This document shows, one piece after another, positions 7,923 through 15,692 of a DNA stretch of 26,758 nucleotides. The position numbers and the translations under genes are program-made. Below the pieces are notes generated by a model. It was not told where the DNA came from and did no database searches. It saw only the letters and a list, made by a program, of their open reading frames with translations. Origin of the DNA: Candidatus Ancillula trichonymphae ImTpAt (GTDB lineage: Bacteria > Actinomycetota > Actinomycetes > Actinomycetales > Bifidobacteriaceae); NCBI GenBank assembly GCA_000485475.1, contig AXYY01000114.1, positions 1 through 26,758 of the forward strand. The letters are read 5' to 3'. Position 1 is the first letter of the stretch, and the number at the start of each line of letters is the position of its first letter.

Positions 7923-8680
7923 TGCGGCTTGAAGTGCTGATTCGCAAACTTGATAAGTTGTATCCGCGCAATTTGGCTGAGGACTGGGATTTTCCGGGCC
8001 TTTGCGTTGGCAGTCTGCAGTCGAACATTTCAACAGTTTTACTGAGTGTAGACATAACGGAGGCGGTTGTTGACGAGGCGATTAAGTGCGGCGCGGATTT
8101 GTTGATTACGCACCACCCGCTGTTTTTCAGAAGCGTTCACTTGATCGGAGGAGACTCGTTTCGCGGTAAAATTGTCAACAAATTGATCAAGTACAATGTT
8201 GCTCATTTCGTCATGCACACAAATGCGGACAACCAAACTGGAGGAGTTCGTGATACAATTCAGGAAATTACCGATTCTGTTGAAAAAGGTATTCCACTGT
8301 GCGAGTTCGTGGCTCAATTCAAGTTGAAGTTGGATGAACTAGTTCCCAAAACACTTCCGCTGCTCAAGGTCTGCACAAACGACATGACGCAGAAAATCTA
8401 CCGCTCGCTCGCAATTGGTGGCAGTGGTGACGCATTTTTTCAGGACGCGGCAGATGCCTTCGACGGTTCGGGTGCAGATTTGTTCATCACTTCAGATTTA
8501 CGTCATCATCCAACTCAAGACGCACTGAATGAGTTCGGTTTCTCAATTGTTGATTTGCCGCACTTCACCTCAGAGTACCCGTGGCTGCACAAACTGAAAG
8601 TGCAACTTGCTGGAGTTGACAACACACTGGACGTTAAACTACTGCAGTTTAGCACAGATCCCTGGTGCAAAATCCTGTGA
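7922..8680 (+). CDS. Nif3-like dinuclear metal centre protein
   Basis: Member of the Nif3/YbgI/YqfO family, conserved hexameric proteins with a two-metal site. They are often annotated as GTP cyclohydrolase I type 2 homologues, but their in vivo substrate is unsettled. The 252-residue product carries the metal-ligand signatures: HHPLFFR near residue 64, HTNADN near 98 and SDLRHH near 190. It is complete and of the short class, without the central PII-like insert of YqfO. The ATG shares its A with the fhs stop (TGATG), and a TTG three bases earlier is an alternative start. Linkage to fhs suggests a shared transcript but does not prove a folate-related role. Confidence 0.87.
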   Translation: MRLEVLIRKLDKLYPRNLAEDWDFPGLCVGSLQSNISTVLLSVDITEAVVDEAIKCGADLLITHHPLFFRSVHLIGGDSFRGKIVNKLIKYNVAHFVMHTNADNQTGGVRDTIQEITDSVEKGIPLCEFVAQFKLKLDELVPKTLPLLKVCTNDMTQKIYRSLAIGGSGDAFFQDAADAFDGSGADLFITSDLRHHPTQDALNEFGFSIVDLPHFTSEYPWLHKLKVQLAGVDNTLDVKLLQFSTDPWCKIL

Positions 8681-8739
8681 AGTTTTTATGAGGTGTTCGC
8701 TATGCTCATGCACACTGCACATTGCTTGCTCCTGATTTT

Positions 8740-9276
8740 TCAGCGCGGTAGATTCAGTAGCACATGAGCGTAGTGGGTGCTTCTAGTAGTAAAATCACTG
8801 TCTTTCACAGTGCGGCACGCTGACGGCGAAGTGCAGGCAACAACTTCCACTGGCATTTTCATGAGCGGGTTCAGGTCAATCTTCAGGTTACCATTAAGTA
8901 CAACTTTAAGTCCACGCAGATTCGTAAGAAATGATATATCAGTAATTGAACTGTTTCGGGTGTCAAAATTACGAAGATGCTGCAAGCATCAAATTTGGCA
9001 ATAGAACTAGAATATAAATCAAGCATCCAGATATTGGGGAAGTTCTCAATGCCATCAAGATTAGTTATCTTGTTAAAATAAGCACATGGACGCATTTGTC
9101 CAGAACTTTACTTAGTCGTCAACTTGTTCAAGTGAATTGGCTTCATCTTGCGTAATAATCTCCTTGCCGAACATGTGAACCGCCAAATGTTCTGATCAGG
9201 GAGTGCACCGTGAATCCCGCACAAACCAGAACAATTACAACTCCAAGTGACGCTATCAACAAGTGTAGTTTTTCAT
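8740..9276 (-). pseudogene. Decayed secreted leucine-rich-repeat protein
   Basis: On the minus strand, an ATG at 9276 followed by five A residues is out of frame by one base with a clear signal peptide (KLHLLIASLGVVIVLVCAG). A further shift leads to KEIITQDEANSLEQVDD and a TAA. The remains of internalin-type repeats follow in two frames: NKITNLDGIENFPNIWMLDL, then ITDISFLTNLRGLKVVLNG and NLKIDLNPLMKMPVEVVAC, ending at the stop near 8740. At least three lesions separate start and end, so no full product can be made. Leucine-rich-repeat proteins of this form are exported and bind proteins or surfaces; a host-contact role is an inference. The first A-run probably lost one base from an original six. 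Bases 8681-8739 hold nothing recognisable. Confidence 0.6.
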
Positions 9277-9335
9277 GGTTTATATCTATCTACAACAGTA
9301 ATGCGAAGAGGTGCACATAAAATATCCATACAGCA

Positions 9336-9364
9336 AATATATAGCACAGTTCTTTATTTGTCAA
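9336..9364 (-). promoter_or_regulatory. Promoter of the leucine-rich-repeat pseudogene
   Basis: Read on the minus strand, a perfect -35 (TTGACA, 9364-9359) is separated by 17 bases from TATATT (9341-9336), giving a leader of about 55 bases to the ATG at 9276. The promoter looks intact although the gene is broken, so decay may be recent or the RNA still made. Confidence 0.55.
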
Positions 9365-9417
9365 GCAAATCTTAATGCTGATTTCAAAATGTCATAGGAA
9401 TATGATATACCAATACT

Positions 9418-9909
9418 ATGATGATGAAACGGTCTAGTTCTGGATTTTGGAGAAAAACTACTGCTGGTTTTGCAGTTCTGAGTTTGTTGTTGTGCGGATT
9501 CTCCGGAGGCTGCAAGTTGGCGACCGCTGCTCAGAATGGCTCCCCTGAAACCGCGCATGAAGGTGTGCGCGTGAAGGTGCAAGAGGGATCTCTTGAAGTA
9601 CCGCAGAAAATCTCAGATGTTGACGCTAACTGCACGGATGAGTTTGACAAGACCTGTGCAAAAGAGCATCTTGAAAAGTTAGAACGCGAGGCTGAAAATG
9701 CCGCGTACCGAGCAGTGGAATACCGAAAGGCGCAAGCGCGAAAAGCAGAGGAACATAAAGCGCGAGAACTGAAAAATTCTATTAGAAGTAGTGGTGGAAA
9801 GTTGAAGGTAGTACGAAAACTAGTGCAAGTACCCCGAGAACCAGTAGTCTGCGCCACACCACATCGCCCGCAGTTTCTTAAGTACCAGCAGACTCCATTG
9901 ATACCGTAG
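9418..9909 (+). CDS. Exported coiled-coil protein, probably the N-terminal remnant of the broken cell-wall protein downstream
   Basis: The 163-residue frame starts with ATGATGATG. It has a basic N region, a hydrophobic core (TAGFAVLSLLLCGF) and S-G-G-C at the cleavage region, which only loosely fits a lipobox. A charged coiled coil follows at about residues 75-120, rich in Lys, Glu and Ala (LEKLEREAENAAYRAVEYRK). Just before its stop, the +1-shifted frame continues as DSIDTVVLSIQRYLNSTYG, which is the beginning of the next domain. The likeliest reading is that this frame is the signal peptide and stalk of the large protein whose remains extend to 12321. It may still be translated alone. TGATATACC ends 6 bases before the ATG and could be a weak leaderless promoter. 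Confidence 0.55.
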   Translation: MMMKRSSSGFWRKTTAGFAVLSLLLCGFSGGCKLATAAQNGSPETAHEGVRVKVQEGSLEVPQKISDVDANCTDEFDKTCAKEHLEKLEREAENAAYRAVEYRKAQARKAEEHKARELKNSIRSSGGKLKVVRKLVQVPREPVVCATPHRPQFLKYQQTPLIP

Positions 9910-12321
9910 TTCTCAGCATTCAGAGATACTTGAACTCCACGTACGGTTCAATTTCCATCTTTTGATAAGGTTTCTGAGAGCGAGCACACAGGTTGGCCCA
10001 CAATCTACGGACTAGTGAGGGTCTGCAGTATGAACTGGGCATTAACGATCTCGTGCAGAGTTTCGGTCCAACTACTCAGAACATATGGAAGCAAAAACTT
10101 GGCAATCTGAACGCCAGCTTCAAGGGGATCAACAACGCAGCTGCATATGAGCGCGGTAGTAGTCATGAAAAGATCTTCAAGTTGCTGCAGGGTGCGTTCA
10201 TAGCAAAAGGTATCGATCTTGGATTGTACGACTTCGGCACCAGTTCAACAAATTGTTGTGGCAGCATCTGGTCTATTTAATGCAGTTGGGAAAATGACCG
10301 CAGATGGCGGCTGGTATTGGTCCACTAGATTATATAAACCTCAAGATTGTCAAGGCGCTCTTTTCGATGGACGCGTTCACACTTATACCCGGAGCTAGTA
10401 CGGGAATTCGATCAGCTAAACAAGACTTGAACCACCGTTACGCCATGCAGCATGAAAGTTTTGATCTACTACCTTGCGATGGCGTCTACTCAAGGGGCAT
10501 TTCCACAGGTTTGATTTACGCACTACAGTTTGAGCTTGGCTACAACGATAGCACTGCAACTGGTGCAATCGGACCAGGAACTAAGGCTGGAATCAAGGCA
10601 AAGGCGCAGTTTGGAGTGGGTACCATTGATACAACAACCTATTTCGTGCACTTGTTCAAGGCAGCGCTGATTTTCAACACTTGCTCTACTACAGGTAATG
10701 AAAATCTCTTCTCCATCGACTTCTGCTCAATCATGTACAGCGGTTCTATAAACTTACTGTCAATGGAACTGCTGATTATGACACTTGGCTTGCACTACTA
10801 GTTTCAACGGGTAATAACGAGCGAGCTGCCAGCGCATGTGATGTTTCTGTGAAGTTGGATGCGTACAAGATATAGAAACTGAAAGGTATTGGTTGCCAAA
10901 TCGTTGGTCGTTTTACTTATCGAACACCCCTAACGCCACTGAACATAAAGAACTGACCGTAAACGAGCTGAATACAATCCTCGACAACTCCATGAGCGTG
11001 TTCCTGATTATGCAGGAGTGGAATCACCGTGAAAGAGATATGACTTATGATAATGGTTTCTACCAGGGAAGAAAAGCGACGCAAAGAATTAAAGATCTTG
11101 GATTTGACGGTGGTGTAACTGTATATTTTGCAGTTGATTTAGATCTCATGGAATATCAAGTTCAGGATAAAGTTATTCCGTTCTTTCAGGATGTGCGCGA
11201 TGACATTAAGATTGAGGGGCAACTACATAACTCCTGCAATTTACTCATCGCGAAACACTCGCAGCATTGTAATTGAGCAAAGTTTGGCCAATTCATGTTT
11301 TGTTTCGGACATGTCCCCACTGGCTATTCTGGCAATTTAGGGTTTTCACTGCCCAATTCATGGGAATATGACCAGATTCAGGAAGTCACGATTGATGCTG
11401 ATTTGAGCACCGAGTTCGACGTGGATCGAGACGTTATGCGAACAGGAGCTACAAGTTATTCAAAAAATCTAAAAGTGATCCAAACTACAAAAATTGGCAA
11501 TACCTAAAAGCTATGCAAGAGACATATCAAATAAACTTTTTCTGAACAAGTTAAGGCAAATACAGAACTTACAATCTATTTCAGGTGTATGAAGTATACT
11601 GTGGTGGTATGAATGGGCACAATATTGGCACTTGATACCTGTAACAATGTCCCAAAAATCGAAAAGAGGCGCAGGAGTTAAATGTTTTACCTCCGTTTCT
11701 TAATTCAGAAGACTTTCCATATTTAATTGACCCACAAATTAAATTAGAACTTGATTTTCCGCATCTATTTGCAGCAATTTCAAGATTTTTGAATTCTGGC
11801 AAATTTGCACAACACCCAGATCAAGCAGATGTTTCAGATTTGACAGGTTTTGCAGGAGATTTAACTACTTCCGCTTTAGACTACAACTCTCAAGAATTAC
11901 AAAATAAGCTTAACGCCAGAAATTTTACTTTGCAAAAGTTTGGATCTGAGGAAATGAGTTTTCCATCCGATGATATATGTCAAGACTTAGATGCTTGGAC
12001 AATTACAAAAATGTGCTTTACAACGAACTAAACCTTTCAAATGCTGTAATTTCTCACATTACTCTGGACCCAAGGTTCACAGTAGAGTTACTAATGCAAT
12101 AAAGAGTCGTTCCGGATCTTTAGATAATTTTAGATCATGAATTCTTATATAAAGTCGCACAAGAAGGCCTTGAGGTTTGTTATAGGAGGAAAAGACACTA
12201 AAAGATACAAAATGGACCACCCAGTGAAACCGACAAAGAAATTATCGCATCTACTGTTTTTGAAATATTAGTTGAGAGGAGCAAGAATGAAACCGGGTTA
12301 ACAAAATACTTAAATGGGTAG
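9890..12321 (+). pseudogene. Broken exported cell-wall protein with Rv2525c-like (DUF1906) glycoside-hydrolase-like domain
   Basis: Homology continues across all three frames with many shifts and stops. The order is VLSIQRYLNSTYG and TGWPTIYGLVRGLQYELG (about 9905-10050), KALFSMDAFTLIPG and LIYALQFELGYND with IGPGTKAGIKAK (about 10350-10620), then TADYDTWLALLVS (about 10770). The DUF1906 domain follows: QIVGRF, GGVTVYFAVDLDLMEYQ, NTRSIVIEQSLA, TGYSGNLGFSLPNSWEYDQI. Up to this point the order matches exported actinobacterial proteins with repeated peptidoglycan-binding-like units before a Rv2525c-type domain. The remaining part (11590-12321) reads WYEWAQYWHLIP, LDFPHLFAAISRFLNSGKF, DLTGFAGDLTTSALDY, DDICQDLDAWTI and VFEILVERSKNETG before TAG at 12319-12321; I do not recognise this C-terminal region. 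The probable original was about 950 residues and starts at 9418. Confidence 0.7.
12267..12291 (+). repeat. 25-nt direct repeat, copy 1
   Basis: This stretch begins ATTAGTTGAGAGGAGC and matches 12614-12638 at 24 of 25 positions; the single difference turns ATGA into GTGA. It falls in the last codons of the broken cell-wall protein (LVERSKNE). It also carries GGAG and a start codon in another frame, although that frame stops after four codons. Confidence 0.7.
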
Positions 12322-12326
12322 ATAAT

Positions 12327-12622
12327 TTGATATTCTACGGATTTCTACTGATTACGGCAGTGTATCTATGCTTTCTTGATCGACTAGCTGTTTACTTTTG
12401 GCTCAGAATATCCCCCCCCCCCCCCACGGTGTAATAATTACTCTCTTTATGCTGATTTATGCAATCTCGTTGTTTATCAGGAAAAAATTGGTTTATGGAA
12501 TAATTATAGTTACTATTTTACTGGCGTTTTATGCTTACATGACTGCTACATTTTTGTGTTTTTATATAGCGTTTTTCTTGGACGATTTAATGGGAACGCC
12601 TTTTATAGGTTGGATTAGTTGA
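12327..12622 (+). CDS. Small multi-pass membrane protein with a C14 tract, out of frame in this copy
   Basis: A TTG at 12327 opens a frame whose first membrane segment reads LIFYGFLLITAVYLCFL, then enters a run of 14 C and stops at 12432-12434 after 35 residues. The frame after the run, open from 12398 to the TGA at 12620-12622, encodes two or three more hydrophobic segments (VIITLFMLIYAISLFI, KLVYGIIIVTILLAFYAYM, FLCFYIAFFLDDL). Adding one C or removing two joins both halves into one 98-residue protein made almost wholly of membrane helices. No family was recognised. The start is weak, being TTG without a clear ribosome binding site. The fallback is translation of the second half alone from ATG at 12450. 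The gene follows the cell-wall pseudogene by 5 bases. Confidence 0.5.
12412..12425 (+). repeat. Homopolymer C14 tract
   Basis: Fourteen consecutive C residues sit inside a membrane-protein frame. No other homopolymer of this length was noticed in the window. Tracts of this kind slip during replication and act as phase-variation switches in many host-associated bacteria. An assembly or sequencing length error is also possible at this site. Confidence 0.9.
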
Positions 12623-12638
12623 GAGGAGCAAGAGTGAA
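12614..12638 (+). repeat. 25-nt direct repeat, copy 2
   Basis: Matches 12267-12291 at 24 of 25 positions. It overlaps the stop codon of the membrane-protein frame, and in another frame it reads LVERSKSE, the same tail as the broken cell-wall protein. The two copies bracket the C-tract gene exactly, consistent with insertion or duplication of a cassette between short repeats. Confidence 0.7.
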
Positions 12639-12660
12639 CACCACTAGTGGTTGGCTATGG

Positions 12661-14016
12661 CTAGTTCAGTTCAACCAACTCTTGGTAGGAATCGTTCCAG
12701 ATGTCCTCATCTCATCTGATAGTAGAGAGAAGTACGTGGTCCGGATTAAGTGCTTGTGTCGCACCAGGATTGTGCGTCACCAGAACTATTGCCCCCTAAA
12801 CGACTGAATTGCTTTCAGGATCTCGTCACGAGACTGCGGGTCCAAGTCATTCGTCGGGGCTCGTCGAGCAAGAGAACATTCGCGCCAGAGACAACCAGCT
12901 GTGCAAGTGCTAGACGCGTTTTTCCCCACCACTCAAGACTCCGGTGGGTTTGTGTACATCATCTCCGCAGAACATAAACGCACCTAGAACGCTGCGAACT
13001 TCAGTATCATCAAGGTTTGAAGGTGCTCTATCTTGCATATTCTGCAGAACCGTCTTCGAGTTGTCCAGCAAATCATGCTCTCCTGAATGTAGTAACCAAT
13101 TTTGAACCCGCGCTCAGCTTCAACCTGACCAACATCAGGCTCCAAAACACCAGCCAAAATCTTCAGCACCGTTTAATCCGAGCACAACCACTTTCGAGCC
13201 CTTGTCGATTACCAGATCTACTGAAACGAACACCTCATTTGAGCCGTAGTTCTTGGTGAGTCCGGTTGCCATGAGGGGAGTTTTCGAACAGGGTGCGGGC
13301 GTGGGAAAGTTCAGCCCCCTTACCTGATACTTGACGCCTTCGTCTTCAATTGAATCAAGCAACTTGGTGTCGTGCGTAATCATCACAAATCCACCACTCC
13401 AATTCACCAGAAAACTGCGGAGCCAGTTAATCGAATCCGCATCCAAATGGTTGGTCGGCTCATCCAGTAGTAGGATTTCAGCATCAGAAAAAAGGACGCA
13501 CACAAGCTCCCGCGCCGGCGCTGACCACCAGAGAGAACTCTGAGCTTACGCCCAAGAACATCCTCGCTCAAAAGCCCAGTGCAAGTGCGATTTTGATCGC
13601 CTCAGTAGTCGCATTATAACCACCAAGTCCCAAAACTGCTCGTGCACCAAATCATACTGTTTCATAGCTCGTTTCTGCACAATTCGGTCGTTGTGTCCCA
13701 TTTCTTGCTGTAATTTGACCAGTTTTGCAGTAATCTTGTCCAGTTCGACCGCAGAAAGTATCCGATCTAGTGCAGTTTGCTCCACATCTCCAACCTGCGT
13801 GTCCTGCGGCAAGTAGCCAACTTTAGAAGTTCTTATGATGCGGTCGTTGGTATCTGCGGAATCGTTCTGGTTCATTAAAATCTTCAGCAGCGTTGTTTTT
13901 CCAGCACCATTTGCACCAACTAGTCCGATTTTGTCACCCTTTTAAACAGCGAAACTCGACGAGCGCAAAAGCGTACGCGCCCCAATCGTAATCTCCAGAT
14001 TCTCAGTTGACAACAT
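12661..14016 (-). pseudogene. ABC-F family ATPase, disrupted
   Basis: Ribosome-associated ABC-F proteins have two ATP-binding cassettes and no membrane part. On the minus strand the frame starts at 14016, overlapping the lysS stop by one base (TAATG), with MLSTENLEITIGARTL. It meets an in-frame TAA just before KGDKIGLVGANGAGKTTLLKIL, the first Walker A. Then come KVGYLPQDTQVGDVEQTALD, the signature LSGGQRRR followed by a one-base shift, and ILLLDEPTNHLDADSINWL with Walker B. The linker and second cassette follow (TGLTKNYGSNEVFVSVDLVI, a damaged second P-loop, LKILAGVLEPDVGQVEAE). The C-terminal end is EILKAIQSFRGAIVLVTHN and EDIWNDSYQELVELN, with TAG at 12663-12661. Several shifts and probably about 200 missing bases make it non-functional. 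The subfamily is not determined. Confidence 0.8.
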
Positions 14017-15644
14017 TACTGCGGTTTGACCAATGTAAAAGTAATCGTATCGCGAATTCCAAGCCCAGTTAGCGCCATCAACAAACGATCCAGGCCCATG
14101 CCCATTCCGCCGGTTGGAGGCATGCCGTATTCAAGAGCCTCGAGGAAGTCCTCATCAAACTTCATGGCCTCATCATCACCACGAGCCGCCAACGCACTCT
14201 GCTTGACCAACCGCCCGCGCTGAAGAACCGGGTCAACAAGTTCAGAATACGCAGTCGCCAGTTCAAATCCACGCACATACAAATCCCACTTCTCAACAAT
14301 ACCAACTTTTGTGCGGTGATTCCTAGTCAACGGCGATGTATCAAGCGGAAAGTCCATGACAAAAGTAGGATCCCAAAGATGCGCGCCAACCAATTCCTCC
14401 CAGAGCAACTCAACAACTTTTCCGTGCGTCAACAACTTCCACTTTTCACCAAGAATTTCTTTTTCTAGTCCTACTTTACGCGCCAGTTCAACGAGATCAT
14501 CTAGTGAAGTTTCAGGCGTGATCTTCTTTTGTGCCGCATCAGATAAAGATGTGTATAAATCCAACCGCGCCCACTTTTCAGATGCGAACGAATACGGAAC
14601 AACCTCGAGCGTCTTGGAGTCAAGTACTTCAACCTCGAGCGTGCCGAAAACGTCTTGTGCGACGCGCTGAATCAAGTCCTGAGTCAAATCTGCCATCGAA
14701 ATGTAATCACCGTAGGCTTCATACGCTTCAAGCATGGTAAATTCTGGGCTGTGCGATGAATCAACACCTTCATTTCGGAAGTTGCGGTTTATTTCGAACA
14801 CCTTTTCAATTCCACCAACTACTGCGCGCTTCAAAAACAACTCAGGAGCAATTCGCAGGAACAAGTCCATGTCGAACGCGTTGATGTGCGTCACAAACGG
14901 TCTAGCAGCCGCACCGCCATGTATTGTTTGCAAAATTGGTGTCTCAATCTCAAGAAAGGACCTCTCGTCGAAATTCTTGCGCAAACTCTTAACAACAAGT
15001 GACCGAACGCGCACAATATCGCGCGCTTGCTGCCTCGCAATTAGGTCAACATATCTGCGGCGCGCACGCACATCATCACTAAGTTCCTTGTGTAAAACTG
15101 GTAGCGGTCGAAGTGCCTTAGATGCCAGAATCCACGAACTAATCAACACAGAAAGTTCACCGGTCTTCGAAGAGATCACGCGTCCAGTAACACTAATGTG
15201 GTCGCCTAAATCAACAACTCGCTTAAAGCACTTGAGCGATGCGGCACCAGGTGCTAACTCTACGCCCTCATCATTGACCAAGTCTGCACTTTCAACCAGC
15301 GAATGCGACACCAGTTCACGCGCGTTCAGCATCGCTTGGAGGCGTTGACCTTGACCTTCTTGTAGTGTAACAAACACCAGTTTTCCGGCATCGCGCACAA
15401 AGATTACACGCCCAGTGACGCTAACGACCTCTTCAGTTTCGTCACCAGCTTCAAGCGCTCCATACTTCTCGCGTAAATTTGCAATAGTTGTTGTTCGCGG
15501 AACGCCAACAGGATATGCACCAGATCCAAAATCACCCAAGTTATCAGCAAGTTCCTGAATTCGCGCGCGCTTTACCTTCCTGAGTGCGAGTTGTTCAAAA
15601 TCCGCATCCGCTGTTTGCTTTTCTCCAATTTGCACCTGATTCAT
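14016..15644 (-). CDS. lysS: Lysyl-tRNA synthetase, class II
   Basis: Charges tRNA-Lys with lysine. The 542-residue product has an N-terminal OB-fold anticodon-binding domain (VVSVTGRVIFVRDAGKLVFV) and a class II catalytic core. Motif 2 is FRNEGVDSSHSPEFTMLEAY near residue 288, and motif 3 is GMGMGLDRLLMALTG near 515. The stretches ALRPLPVLHKELSDDVRARR and GGAAARPFVTHINAFD are typical of bacterial LysRS and close to bifidobacterial versions from memory. The ATG at 15644 has GGAG 5-8 bases upstream. It lies 48 bases after atpD on the same strand, in the place where atpC is usually found, and was followed by the now broken ABC-F gene. Confidence 0.96.
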   Translation of the reverse strand: MNQVQIGEKQTADADFEQLALRKVKRARIQELADNLGDFGSGAYPVGVPRTTTIANLREKYGALEAGDETEEVVSVTGRVIFVRDAGKLVFVTLQEGQGQRLQAMLNARELVSHSLVESADLVNDEGVELAPGAASLKCFKRVVDLGDHISVTGRVISSKTGELSVLISSWILASKALRPLPVLHKELSDDVRARRRYVDLIARQQARDIVRVRSLVVKSLRKNFDERSFLEIETPILQTIHGGAAARPFVTHINAFDMDLFLRIAPELFLKRAVVGGIEKVFEINRNFRNEGVDSSHSPEFTMLEAYEAYGDYISMADLTQDLIQRVAQDVFGTLEVEVLDSKTLEVVPYSFASEKWARLDLYTSLSDAAQKKITPETSLDDLVELARKVGLEKEILGEKWKLLTHGKVVELLWEELVGAHLWDPTFVMDFPLDTSPLTRNHRTKVGIVEKWDLYVRGFELATAYSELVDPVLQRGRLVKQSALAARGDDEAMKFDEDFLEALEYGMPPTGGMGMGLDRLLMALTGLGIRDTITFTLVKPQ

Positions 15645-15692
15645 ACTACTCCAACCACTTTCACCATTCCCACAACTATTCTAGCACCAAAT

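Noticed and set aside
12661..14016. Widespread sequencing error as the cause of the broken genes.
   Set aside because: Housekeeping genes on both sides (lysS, atpD, atpG, glmM, ftsK) are clean over thousands of bases, while lesions cluster in dispensable genes. Error at the C14 run alone cannot be excluded.
14734..15348. Long open frames antisense to lysS, fhs and nhaA.
   Set aside because: They follow the codon pattern of the real genes on the opposite strand, have low-complexity Ser/Arg/Thr-rich products and no promoter or ribosome site.
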